A DNA stretch of 16,656 bases, taken from assembly GCA_021828745.1 (NCBI GenBank), contig JAJZDE010000021.1:1-16656 (forward strand), read 5' to 3'. The stretch is from Pseudomonadota bacterium (GTDB taxonomy: Bacteria; Pseudomonadota; Gammaproteobacteria; Burkholderiales; Ferrovaceae). Positions 9,772 through 16,656 of this stretch are shown here, piece by piece. Position numbers and translations under genes: made by a program. Under the pieces are notes generated by a model that had not been told where the DNA came from, did not search any database, and saw only the letters and a list, made by a program, of their open reading frames with translations. Within the stretch, counting starts at the first letter, position 1. Every line of letters starts with the position of its first letter.

Positions 9772-9800
9772 ATGACGACCAACGAATTTCACGTTATATT
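9772..9800 (+). promoter_or_regulatory. Candidate promoter of the LD-carboxypeptidase gene
   Basis: ATGACG (9772-9777), a 17-bp spacer and TATATT (9795-9800) make a fair sigma-70 promoter. Initiation about seven bases downstream would fall on the ATG at 9807. No Shine-Dalgarno sequence lies before that ATG, so a leaderless transcript is likely. Confidence 0.5.
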
Positions 9801-9806
9801 TGCACC

Positions 9807-10835
9807 ATGAACACACGTTTACCCTATCTGCTCCCAGCCAACCCTTGCCTGGGTCTATGTGCGCCTTCCGGCTTCCTGACCGAGCCCGGAGCCCTGGAAA
9901 TGGCCATTCTGTATTTCTCGGAACACGGGTGGGATGTGCGCGAAGGAACCCATATTCGCAACCGGCACGAATATTTTGCCGGGACCGATACCGAACGACT
10001 GGAAGACTTTCATGAATTGATCCACGATCCCAGGGTGAATGCCATCATGGCAGCCCGGGGGGGCTACGGTTTGACCCGCCTCCTGCCGCATCTGGACTAT
10101 GAGGCCATTGCCGCCGCCCGCAAGCCCATCATCGGCTTCAGTGATGTCACAGCACTCCACCTGGCCATACTGGCGCGGACGGGACTGGTCTCCTTTGCAG
10201 GCCCCATGGCCGCTCCCGATTTCGGGCATCCACACCGAAGTGCATTGCACCAGGACCATTTCTTGCCTCTGCTGCAAAACGAAACCCACTCGTCCCCCCT
10301 CATTCGCCTGCCTTTCACCGTTCACGAAGGGGAGGCCGGAATGCGCCTGCGTCGCCAGATCGGCAACGGGCTGGAAGGAATCCTTTGGGGAGGTAACCTG
10401 TCTCTGGTGGCTCATTTGGTGGGAACGCCCTATCTGCCCAAAGTGGAGGAAGGCATCCTGTTCCTCGAAGAAGTGAATGAAGAGCCCTACATCATCGAGC
10501 GCTGTCTGATGCAGTTGTACCATGCAGGCGTGTTCAACTCGGTACGCGCCATCCTGTGGGGCCAGTTCAACCGCTGCGAACCTACTCATGCCTCTGCAGC
10601 ACCTTATGCCCTGGAGCAAGTGGTGGATTATCTGCAACACCTGCTCCCCATCCCCTTGTTGCAGAACCTGCCATTTGGTCATGTGCGCGACAAACTCACC
10701 CTGCCGGTGGGGGGGCGGGTGCGAATCACCTTGCCGGACCCAGCCCACTACCAGTTGCATTTCTCCCAATACGGCGTGATACGCCCGGATCAAGGGAAGT
10801 CGACTGCCAAACCACAAGGTTCGGAATCCCCATGA
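9807..10835 (+). CDS. ldcA: Muramoyltetrapeptide LD-carboxypeptidase (peptidase family S66)
   Basis: The product is 342 aa. The S66 catalytic residues can be placed: nucleophile Ser112 in IIGFSDVTAL, the Glu in ILFLEEVNEEPY (~221-222), and His292 in LPFGHVRDKLTLPVG. The oxyanion-side block ARGGYGLTRLLPHLDY is also present. By family knowledge it removes the terminal D-Ala from murein tetrapeptides in the cytoplasm during cell-wall recycling. The ATG at 9807 gives the expected N-terminus (LGLCAPSG follows soon). A GTG at 9735 in the same frame would add 24 residues unlike the family and would lie upstream of the probable promoter. There is no signal peptide, as expected. aroC follows after 75 bp. 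Confidence 0.92.
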   Translation: MNTRLPYLLPANPCLGLCAPSGFLTEPGALEMAILYFSEHGWDVREGTHIRNRHEYFAGTDTERLEDFHELIHDPRVNAIMAARGGYGLTRLLPHLDYEAIAAARKPIIGFSDVTALHLAILARTGLVSFAGPMAAPDFGHPHRSALHQDHFLPLLQNETHSSPLIRLPFTVHEGEAGMRLRRQIGNGLEGILWGGNLSLVAHLVGTPYLPKVEEGILFLEEVNEEPYIIERCLMQLYHAGVFNSVRAILWGQFNRCEPTHASAAPYALEQVVDYLQHLLPIPLLQNLPFGHVRDKLTLPVGGRVRITLPDPAHYQLHFSQYGVIRPDQGKSTAKPQGSESP

Positions 10836-10877
10836 ATCGGGAGATCCTGCGGATTTCAGAGACGTCACGACACTCCA

Positions 10878-10886
10878 TGCTAAGAT
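10878..10886 (+). promoter_or_regulatory. Candidate extended -10 promoter for aroC
   Basis: TGCTAAGAT fits an extended -10 (TGn plus TAAGAT) and lies 24 bases before the aroC ATG. The -35 region is poor, as is common for extended -10 promoters. aroC may also be read from the ldcA transcript, since no terminator is seen in the 75-bp gap. Confidence 0.4.
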
Positions 10887-10910
10887 TCGATCTTTGTGCT
10901 GGGAACGAGT

Positions 10911-12035
10911 ATGGCCGGTAATACATGGGGGCGAATGTTTTGTGTCACGACCTTCGGGGAAAGCCATGGCCCCGCACTGGGCGCCGTGATCGATGGCTGT
11001 CCACCCGGACTGCCACTCTGCGAAGCCGACATCCAACCCGACCTGGACCGACGCAAACCTGGCACCTCCCGGCATGTCACCCAACGTCGCGAATCGGATC
11101 AGGTGCAGATCCTGTCTGGAGTCTTCGAAGGGGTCACCACGGGCACGCCCATCGCCCTCGTCATTCATAACGAAGACCAGCGCAGCCGTGATTATGACAA
11201 AATCGCCCAGCAGTTCCGGCCGGGTCACGCCGATTACACCTATCTGCAGAAATACGGGTTGCGTGATCATCGCGGTGGAGGACGTTCCTCCGCACGGGAA
11301 ACGGCGGCACGTGTGGCTGCGGGCGCCGTTGCCCGGAAGTGGCTGGCGCAGCGTTATGGCATCACCATTCGCGGGTACCTGTCCCAACTGGGCCCCATTC
11401 CCGTCACGGTCAAAGACTGGACCGCCATTGACCAAAACCCGTTTTTCTGTCCGGACCCGGATCTCGTTCCTCGACTGGAATCGTTCATGGACGATCTGCG
11501 CAAGTCGGGCGACTCCGTAGGGGCGCGCCTGAGCGTGGTAGCCAGCGGTTTGCCCCCGGGGTGGGGCGAACCCGTCTTTGACCGTCTGGATGCAGACATT
11601 GCCCATGCCCTCATGTCCATCAATGCCGTGAAAGGCGTGGAAATTGGCGACGGGTTTGCCGTAGTGACCCAGCGAGGCACGGAACACGGGGATGAAATGA
11701 CCCCGGATGGGTTCCAGAGCAATCACGCAGGCGGGATTCTGGGCGGAATCTCCACGGGACAGGACCTCATTGCACACCTGGCCATCAAACCCACTTCGAG
11801 CATTCGCCTGCCCCGTCGTTCCCTCGACCGCCAGGGGCAGGCCGTGGAAGTTCAAACCACCGGACGCCATGATCCCTGTGTCGGCATTCGGGCCACGCCC
11901 ATCGTGGAGGCCATGATGGCGCTCGTATTGATCGATCATGCGTTGCGTCAGCGCGCCCAGAATGGCGATGTCACACCGCCATTGAAACCCTTCATCCATC
12001 AAGGCGTAGGCGGGGCACCGGACAGGTCTGCCTGA
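10911..12035 (+). CDS. aroC: Chorismate synthase
   Basis: The product is 374 aa. It converts EPSP to chorismate with reduced FMN, the last common step to aromatic amino acids, folate and quinones. Family signatures are clear: [20 protein letters not shown] near the start, [19 protein letters not shown] in the middle and [16 protein letters not shown] later. The ATG at 10911 gives the canonical MAGNTWG start; an upstream GTG at 10896 adds five residues and is not needed. The family-like C-terminus reaches about [10 protein letters not shown]. The last residues (…[12 protein letters not shown]) are encoded in the overlap with the convergent virB10-like gene, making the protein slightly longer than the usual ~360 aa. 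Confidence 0.97.
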   Translation: MAGNTWGRMFCVTTFGESHGPALGAVIDGCPPGLPLCEADIQPDLDRRKPGTSRHVTQRRESDQVQILSGVFEGVTTGTPIALVIHNEDQRSRDYDKIAQQFRPGHADYTYLQKYGLRDHRGGGRSSARETAARVAAGAVARKWLAQRYGITIRGYLSQLGPIPVTVKDWTAIDQNPFFCPDPDLVPRLESFMDDLRKSGDSVGARLSVVASGLPPGWGEPVFDRLDADIAHALMSINAVKGVEIGDGFAVVTQRGTEHGDEMTPDGFQSNHAGGILGGISTGQDLIAHLAIKPTSSIRLPRRSLDRQGQAVEVQTTGRHDPCVGIRATPIVEAMMALVLIDHALRQRAQNGDVTPPLKPFIHQGVGGAPDRSA

Positions 12036-13378
12036 GAAGCGGCCAGGGAAGCAAAGTCCATGTCGCGGTTGACCAACAGGGAAAAGGGATAGCCTTTCTT
12101 GATGATGATCACCGGACCGATGGCCGCCTGCCCGGCGAAACCGATGCTGGCGGTATTGACCAGGATCTGACCCGCCGCATCCGTGGTCAGATTGTTGCCC
12201 ATGCCTCCCAGTACCGTCACGCCTCCCGTCGGCTGGGCAATGATCTGAGCCAGTCCGGCCGTCATGAACTGCCCACCCAGACGTTTCCAGAATCGGTTAT
12301 CCACCTCATCCTGCATACCTGACTGCCCCTGGGCATCGGAAGCCACCATATCCTCCAGTTGAAAACTCACTCCGCTGGGCAGAATGAGGCGATGAAAGGA
12401 TGCCATCAAACGCTCCTGTCCCGGCAAGATGCGCGCCGCAAACTGCCCGATCAGTCGACTGCCCTTGGGAATGGCCAGCAGGGTTCCGTCGATGGAATCG
12501 TAGACATCCTCCGTAATCTGGGCCGTGATCAATCCGGGCAGATCACTGTTGATCTGGGTGATCAGGACCGCCGGCATGACGGTACCCTCCAGTACGAGGG
12601 CATGATTGGCCGGCTGAACCGGTTCGAGAGGGGTCGTATTCTGGCGTGAACGCACTGCTGCTGGAGGCGGTTGCGATGCCGTTCCTGGTACGGCCGGAGT
12701 CGGGTTCCAGGGCGAAGCCACCATTCCTGTCAGGGCAGGCAAGGCGCCCACCCCGTTCAGGCCCAACCCCAGGGAAGGGATGGTGGGAGGAACCGATGCA
12801 CTCCCTGGCAGCATGCCCATCCCCGAACCGGGCTCTGCAGGGGGCGAGGTACTGCCCGGGGCAGGCGTTGAAAGTGGAACTGGTTGAGCCACCGGTCCCC
12901 CAATGGCCAGAATCGGACTGGCCGCAATCTGGGCTGCCTGCTGGGCACGGGCCAACTCGATCTGATGCTGACGTTCCTGCTCGGCCTGACGGGTTTTATC
13001 TCCCGCATCGTCCACCAGCGGCGGAGGTGGCCCAGGGTCGGCCATCTGCTCACGCACCAACTCATGCTGCAGCGTACTGACTGCCGGAGCCTGCCCCAAA
13101 ACCACCGCCTGGGCATCGAGCGAGGGCGAGGCTGCCCGTACCCGCCCGACCAGCGCCTGCACCCCGAACCCCAGCACCACCGCCAGCCCCAATCCTGCAG
13201 CCACCCACCAGTGCAAATGGCGACGGACCTTGCCCGGCGGAACCCCCTTTGTCCACTCCTGTGCCTCCTCCCAGGGAACAGGTTCCTCCGCGCCCGGTGC
13301 AGGGGAACCACCGGATCCCGGCCGGATGATTTTTTCCCTGCCTGCCTGGGCCATCCCCATGACTTCCCCTTCATTCAT
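11999..13378 (-). CDS. virB10: VirB10/TrbI-family T4SS core-complex protein
   Basis: The product is 459 aa. It has a cytoplasmic N-terminus, one membrane helix (~57-77) and a long Pro/Ala/Gln-rich periplasmic stretch (~105-245). A TrbI/VirB10 beta-barrel domain runs from ~258 to the end. Diagnostic blocks are [50 protein letters not shown] and [15 protein letters not shown]. In T4SSs this protein spans both membranes and links the inner-membrane machine to the outer-membrane pore. The start overlaps the virB9-like stop as ATGA. It is the last gene of a three-gene operon, and its stop lies inside the 3' end of aroC. No secretion ATPase, pilin or relaxase is nearby, so its present role is unknown. 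Confidence 0.92.
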   Translation of the reverse strand: MNEGEVMGMAQAGREKIIRPGSGGSPAPGAEEPVPWEEAQEWTKGVPPGKVRRHLHWWVAAGLGLAVVLGFGVQALVGRVRAASPSLDAQAVVLGQAPAVSTLQHELVREQMADPGPPPPLVDDAGDKTRQAEQERQHQIELARAQQAAQIAASPILAIGGPVAQPVPLSTPAPGSTSPPAEPGSGMGMLPGSASVPPTIPSLGLGLNGVGALPALTGMVASPWNPTPAVPGTASQPPPAAVRSRQNTTPLEPVQPANHALVLEGTVMPAVLITQINSDLPGLITAQITEDVYDSIDGTLLAIPKGSRLIGQFAARILPGQERLMASFHRLILPSGVSFQLEDMVASDAQGQSGMQDEVDNRFWKRLGGQFMTAGLAQIIAQPTGGVTVLGGMGNNLTTDAAGQILVNTASIGFAGQAAIGPVIIIKKGYPFSLLVNRDMDFASLAASQADLSGAPPTP

Positions 13379-14190
13379 GGTTTCTGCCCTGATGCATCTC
13401 CTTGCACTTCGGAGGGCTTGCCATAGTCCGGATTGATCACTTCGACCTCGGTGCCGCCCAACTTGAGCAGAAAATGAGGCATCAGGCGTTGCACCACGAA
13501 ATATGGGGGATGAAGCAGGTAATTGACCAGTCGGGAACCCTCGTCATTGACCATGAAGACGGCAGGAAGTACCTGTGGATGTCCCATGTCGATCCAGGTG
13601 AAACGCCCATCGTCAAACACCTCCAGAGGACGGAATTCCGCTTCGCCTTTGATCGTGTAATGGGTATGCACGTGCCGGGGCGTCAGGGAAAGGGAATGGA
13701 TCGTTTTTCCCGATGGAGAGGACAGGGATTTTTCCTCATCCAGAATCCATCGCACCCGCATCACCCAAGGTCCCTGAGGCGTGGTACTGCGCAAAACAAG
13801 GGAGTAAACGCGCAGGTTGGTTACCAAGGTTCCCGCCGTGAAAAGGTCGGGACGCAGCGGCTTGAGAAAAAGATGCCCTGGCAATTCCTCCACACGCCAT
13901 TGAAGGGTATCGCCCAGGGCCAATCCCATGATTTTTTCATGGGGAGCCAACTGCAGATCCGTGGGCACTCCGGGAACAGTGAGAATTTCCGTCGGAACTT
14001 CCGAATCATAGATTTGCACCTGTGTACGGGTCGGCGACACAGGCTCGGAAACCGCCCCTTGGGTCAAGAACGAAGCACAAAGACACCAACCTGCCCTCGC
14101 CCACCCTACCCCACTCACGCCATGCCAGGAGAACATGCGTTTTTTTACCGCGACGACGAAACCGGAATTTCCGAGGGGCAGATCGTCCAT
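13375..14190 (-). CDS. virB9: VirB9/TrbG-family T4SS outer-membrane core protein
   Basis: The product is 271 aa. An N-terminal VirB9 domain (~65-150) has DLQLAPHEKIMGLALGDTLQ and TNLRVYSLVLRST. A C-terminal CagX/VirB9 domain (~178-254) has YTIKGEAEFRPLEVFDDGR and LPAVF…LVNY…YFVVQRL. In T4SSs it forms the outer-membrane ring with VirB7 and VirB10. No VirB7-like lipoprotein gene is present here. The ATG at 14190 directly follows the virB8 stop (TGAATG) and has GGAG six bases upstream. An in-frame ATG at 14136 would place a signal-like hydrophobic stretch nearer the N-terminus. The signal is not clean with either start, so the export route is uncertain. Confidence 0.88.
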   Translation of the reverse strand: MDDLPLGNSGFVVAVKKRMFSWHGVSGVGWARAGWCLCASFLTQGAVSEPVSPTRTQVQIYDSEVPTEILTVPGVPTDLQLAPHEKIMGLALGDTLQWRVEELPGHLFLKPLRPDLFTAGTLVTNLRVYSLVLRSTTPQGPWVMRVRWILDEEKSLSSPSGKTIHSLSLTPRHVHTHYTIKGEAEFRPLEVFDDGRFTWIDMGHPQVLPAVFMVNDEGSRLVNYLLHPPYFVVQRLMPHFLLKLGGTEVEVINPDYGKPSEVQGDASGQKP

Positions 14191-14892
14191 TCATTGCTCC
14201 AAATCCGTATTCACCAAAAAATGCGTAATGAATAACCCGGCCGGGTTTTTCAGGACCTCTTCCTCACGCTCGGGAGCCACCACGGCAAAGTGCAGGGTCA
14301 GAACGAACTTCTCGCGCCGTGCCATGGGATTTCCGCCATTACGCCGTTCCGTCACGACACGCAGCAACGCTGCTTCATCCTCGATGAGCGATACGCTGGA
14401 CACAGCCACGGTACGCGTCAGGGTGGGGTCTTTACGTAATTCGGCCATCGGCTGGTTGCGTTGCACCCAGTCGGTGAACTCCACCGTTGCCTTGCCTCGA
14501 GTCAATTGATACGCATCAGCCAGATAGGTGGGGGTCAGATGCGGGTCGAGCGTCAACAACTGACGAACCCACCGTGCCAGAAAGTAGCGTTTTTCAGACT
14601 CCGCCGGGTGGTATACCTGCACATGGGTGCTGGAAACAGCGACGGACCCATTTTCCGAGCGATCCAGCACGAAGGGAACCACGGTCTTCAAAGGAAGGAG
14701 AAGCACCAGGGCAATACCACTCAGGAACAACCCCACCCCCAGAACCAGACTGACCAGAAACCAGCGGTTGCGCTCTACCAGCGCCGCACCCTGCACCTCG
14801 AACCATGCCTGTACCACCCGGGGATTGACGATGGGGGGAGTACCGTCAGGCGGATCCTCGCGCTTCGGACGCCCCATCCATTTCCCTCTCAT
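14191..14892 (-). CDS. virB8: VirB8/TrbF-family T4SS inner-membrane protein
   Basis: The product is 233 aa. A short cytoplasmic N-terminus and one membrane helix (~44-68) precede a periplasmic NTF2-like domain typical of VirB8. The domain ends in the family-like NPAGLFITHFLVNTDLE. VirB8 proteins are bitopic assembly factors of the T4SS inner-membrane complex. The ATG at 14892 is supported by a strong ribosome site, AAGGAGG six bases upstream. As first gene of the operon it sits behind a divergent regulatory region shared with the gene at 15063. The gene order (virB8-virB9-virB10) matches conjugative and VirB operons, but nothing precedes or follows it. Confidence 0.88.
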   Translation of the reverse strand: MRGKWMGRPKREDPPDGTPPIVNPRVVQAWFEVQGAALVERNRWFLVSLVLGVGLFLSGIALVLLLPLKTVVPFVLDRSENGSVAVSSTHVQVYHPAESEKRYFLARWVRQLLTLDPHLTPTYLADAYQLTRGKATVEFTDWVQRNQPMAELRKDPTLTRTVAVSSVSLIEDEAALLRVVTERRNGGNPMARREKFVLTLHFAVVAPEREEEVLKNPAGLFITHFLVNTDLEQ

Positions 14893-14952
14893 CCCCCTCC
14901 TCCTTCATGCAGAGGGGCTATTGAACCATGCCGGGAGACTCCTGCCGTGCCG

Positions 14953-14982
14953 AATATCGCCGTATCTTGACGTAATTTTCAA
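14953..14982 (-). promoter_or_regulatory. Candidate promoter of the virB8-9-10 operon
   Basis: On the minus strand TTGAAA (14982-14977) and GATATT (14958-14953) are 18 bp apart. Start would be near 14946, with a leader of about 53 nt. The -10 is a four-of-six match, so the call is tentative. Confidence 0.4.
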
Positions 14983-14984
14983 GA
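14965..14984. promoter_or_regulatory. Inverted repeat in the divergent intergenic region
   Basis: TCTTGA and TCAAGA are separated by 8 bp in the 170-bp region between virB8 and the divergent membrane gene. Each half overlaps the putative -35 of one of the two opposed promoters. A regulator dimer bound here could switch both transcripts at once. No candidate regulator gene is adjacent. Confidence 0.35.
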
Positions 14985-14997
14985 GATGTGGTATCTT
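14967..14997 (+). promoter_or_regulatory. Candidate promoter of the urate-oxidase-N-like gene
   Basis: TTGACG (14967-14972) is a good -35. The best -10 is TATCTT (14992-14997) with a long 19-bp spacer. It would give a leader of about 60 nt that contains a small hairpin, ACGGG/CCCGT. The long spacer suggests regulated or weak use. Confidence 0.35.
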
Positions 14998-15062
14998 CCT
15001 CCCCTCCAAACGAACGGGAAAAGACACCCGTCATAAAAATCTCACACTTGCAGGAGTCTGTC

Positions 15063-15650
15063 ATGAGTATCATTTTCCAGTCGTTGGGTCGTACCGTCAG
15101 CGCAGGTTTTGTCCTGCTCGCCCTGATCCTGGCCATTATTGGAGGAGGTAACGTAGACCTGCTCTCCCACAATTGGTGGACTTTTGCCTTCCGCTGGTTG
15201 CACGTCACCGTGGCCATCATGTGGATCGGTCTGCTGTGGTATTTCAATTTCGTCCAGATCCCCTCCATGCCCAGAATCCCGGACGAACAAAAACCCGCCA
15301 TTTCCAAGGTCATCGCACCCGCCGCCCTTTTCTGGTTCCGCTGGGCAGCGTTGGCCACCGTCTTCATGGGCCTGGGACTGGCCTCCATGAATGGATATGT
15401 CATGCAGGCCCTGATGCTGCGTGACGGAGTCGTGCCGATCGGATTGGGCATGTGGATGGGGTTCATCATGGCTTTCAATGTCTGGTTCATCATCTGGCCG
15501 AATCAGAAAAAAGCGCTCGGACTCGTCCCTGTGGAAATCATTGAAAAACCCAGGGCGGCCCGGATCGCCATGCTGACTTCGCGCTTCAATACCATGCTTT
15601 CCATCCCCGTGATCTTTTGCATGGTGGCCCAACAGCACAGCGGCCTCTGA
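15063..15650 (+). CDS. Stand-alone urate-oxidase-N-like (PuuD-type) membrane protein
   Basis: The product is 195 aa. Four to five hydrophobic helices are visible (~8-28, 44-64, 88-108, 124-145, 176-190). The pattern matches the N-terminal membrane domain of PuuD-type urate hydroxylases: RWLHVTVAIMWIGLLWYFNF with His47, ALFWFRWAAL, then MAFNVWFIIWPNQKK. PuuD proteins are about twice as long and end in a cytochrome c domain; that part is missing here, with no CXXCH. Such short forms are known in proteobacteria with no proven function and sometimes carry misleading names. The ATG at 15063 has CAGGAGT seven bases upstream; an in-frame start at 14988 adds a non-family stretch. The stop abuts that of the next, convergent gene. 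No purine-degradation genes are nearby, so urate oxidation is not supported. Confidence 0.8.
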   Translation: MSIIFQSLGRTVSAGFVLLALILAIIGGGNVDLLSHNWWTFAFRWLHVTVAIMWIGLLWYFNFVQIPSMPRIPDEQKPAISKVIAPAALFWFRWAALATVFMGLGLASMNGYVMQALMLRDGVVPIGLGMWMGFIMAFNVWFIIWPNQKKALGLVPVEIIEKPRAARIAMLTSRFNTMLSIPVIFCMVAQQHSGL

Positions 15651-16460
15651 TCACGGACCCAGCCTCAGCATCCCGCCCGAACCGGACTGAAGTTGTTCGA
15701 TGCGGGCAAAAAGATGCCCCAGATCCAGAGCATGATCTTTTTTCCAGGCCAGAATGCGTGCCCGCAACTCCGCCAGAGACCAGGGACCCTGCGGCCCTGC
15801 GCTGGCCAAAACTACCCCATTACCACTGTCCAGCGTCGGAAACCGCAGGCTTCGTCCCGAGAAAATGGCGCTCCAGGCAGTCAAGGCTGCCCGATACCCG
15901 CGCTGACGGGTCAAGAAATTGGCGCATAGAAAACCGTGCGCACTCAGGACCCGTCCACAGTTCCGGTAAAACCTCTCACCTTGCAACCGCCCTGCGCGCG
16001 CCCGCGCATCGAAACCATCCACCAGAATCAGGTCATAGATTTCACCGACATGGTCCATGAAGTCAGCGCCATCGCCCTCCACCACCGTGATTCGCCCGGA
16101 ATCCTCCGGCATGCGAAAAAACTGGCGTGCTGCTCGTACCACCCGTGGATCGATTTCCACCACCGTCAGGTGGGCATGCGGACAATGACGATACAAATAC
16201 TTGAGCAGAGATGCAGCCCCCAACCCGATCAGGAGAATTCTGGTCGGGGTTTCCTCGCACAGGATCAAGGGGAAAATCATGGCACGGGTATACTCCAGTT
16301 CCAGAGTCCAGGGGCGGGCCACCCGCATGGCTCCTTGCACCCACTCGGACCCGAAATGCAGCGTTCGCACCCCGTCGCTCTCGCGAATATCGATACTCGA
16401 AGCGGCCACGGGAGAAATGGCGGAAGTAACCGGGGGTTCTGGCGCAAGGGGACTGAGCAT
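15651..16460 (-). CDS. Spermidine-synthase-like Rossmann protein
   Basis: The product is 269 aa and resembles SpeE-family or related SAM-dependent enzymes. LELEYTRAMIFPLIL is followed by the nucleotide-binding loop ILLIGLGAASLLKYL (~75-89). Then come the acidic ribose-binding VVEIDPRVV (Glu102), EGDGADFM (Asp130) and DLILVDGFDA (Asp148). True spermidine synthases usually have GGGDGG in the first loop; here it is GLGAAS, lacking the Asp. No S-adenosylmethionine decarboxylase or other polyamine gene is present. It may be a SpeE paralogue or methyltransferase rather than an aminopropyltransferase. The ATG at 16460 was chosen for AGGA seven bases upstream; the frame can be extended to 16529 without support. 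The convergent stops meet as TGATCA. Confidence 0.8.
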   Translation of the reverse strand: MLSPLAPEPPVTSAISPVAASSIDIRESDGVRTLHFGSEWVQGAMRVARPWTLELEYTRAMIFPLILCEETPTRILLIGLGAASLLKYLYRHCPHAHLTVVEIDPRVVRAARQFFRMPEDSGRITVVEGDGADFMDHVGEIYDLILVDGFDARARAGRLQGERFYRNCGRVLSAHGFLCANFLTRQRGYRAALTAWSAIFSGRSLRFPTLDSGNGVVLASAGPQGPWSLAELRARILAWKKDHALDLGHLFARIEQLQSGSGGMLRLGP

Positions 16461-16656
16461 GGGAATTCCTGGAATTGCCGTACAATGGGATGGCTGAAAC
16501 ATACAGGAAATTTGTCCTCCGCGTAACACCCCGAGCGTATGTATTCCAGACCAGCCAGACCTTTCTGGTTTCTCAGACGAACCCGTGGAAACAGATCGAC
16601 TGCGGATTGAGATAGCCTGAGACTAGCAAATCCCAAGCCGGGATGATACAATCCCG
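16461..16656. other. Right-end stretch without a convincing gene
   Basis: These 196 bases precede the spermidine-synthase-like gene. They hold its ribosome site and presumably its promoter, which I cannot place with confidence. A short plus-strand frame (16539-16610, 23 codons) has no ribosome site. Two TACAAT boxes on the plus strand (16481 and 16647) might serve a gene beyond the window. Confidence 0.4.
16639..16656. repeat. Inverted repeat at the window edge
   Basis: CGGGAT and ATCCCG flank the six bases GATACA. The plus-strand -10-like TACAAT lies inside it, so it may be an operator or hairpin for a gene to the right. It may continue beyond the edge and cannot be judged further. Confidence 0.3.

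Noticed and set aside
9660..9806. Leucine attenuator or leader peptide before leuC
   Set aside because: No run of leucine codons and no terminator/antiterminator pair are seen; the predicted leader is only about 20 nt.
9855..12002. A 715-codon open frame on the minus strand
   Set aside because: It lies antisense across ldcA and aroC, both with clear family motifs and catalytic residues. The translation shows no recognisable domain and spans their intergenic gap; it is a GC-rich shadow frame.
16379..16400. A second ATATCGATA-like motif resembling the efflux operator
   Set aside because: It lies inside the spermidine-synthase-like coding region, is only partly palindromic and has no promoter context.
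16539..16610. A 23-codon plus-strand frame near the right end
   Set aside because: It has no ribosome site, no recognisable features and a length expected by chance.

Overview
The window looks like a compact chromosomal segment of a Gram-negative proteobacterium. The evidence is an outer-membrane efflux factor, a muropeptide-recycling LD-carboxypeptidase, a two-subunit LeuC/LeuD isomerase of proteobacterial type, and a T4SS outer-membrane core. LeuC, LeuD, AroC and the small urate-oxidase-N-like membrane protein read most like Betaproteobacteria. That lineage call is by recognition only, with no search behind it. Genes are packed very tightly: stops and starts overlap by 1-4 bases inside operons, and several convergent pairs abut or overlap. 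No stretch over about 200 bases lacks a gene, and I see no insertion sequence, CRISPR array or integrase.

Left part (1-1125): the 3' half of a GGDEF-EAL cyclic-di-GMP gene on the plus strand runs into, and stops inside, a convergent tRNA-Ser(CGA) gene. Next (1125-7557, minus strand) is a four-gene, translationally coupled multidrug efflux operon, transcribed in the order RND pump, periplasmic adaptor, outer-membrane factor (lipoprotein), GntR/FCD regulator. Its promoter has a near-consensus -35 and -10 with a 17-bp spacer, and 14 bp of that spacer form a perfect palindrome. This palindrome is the best candidate operator for the GntR protein encoded at the end of the operon.

Middle part (7615-12035): leuC-leuD (minus) encode isopropylmalate isomerase, with no leuB in the window. 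Divergent from them, on the plus strand, are an LD-carboxypeptidase (ldcA-like, probably read from a leaderless mRNA) and aroC (chorismate synthase).

Right part (11999-16656): the minus-strand operon virB8-virB9-virB10 (trbF/trbG/trbI-like) stands alone between aroC and a divergent membrane gene. It has no VirB4/VirB11/VirD4 ATPases, pilin, VirB6 or relaxase around it. Its last gene overlaps the 3' end of aroC by 37 bp. Upstream, it shares a 170-bp divergent regulatory region with a stand-alone urate-oxidase-N-type membrane protein. That region holds an inverted repeat overlapping both putative -35 elements. A spermidine-synthase-like Rossmann protein (minus) follows, its stop codon abutting the membrane gene's. 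The last 196 bp hold no convincing gene, only an inverted repeat at the very edge.

The most interesting items are the isolated T4SS core operon, the palindromic operator inside the efflux promoter, and the GGDEF-EAL gene that ends in a tRNA gene.
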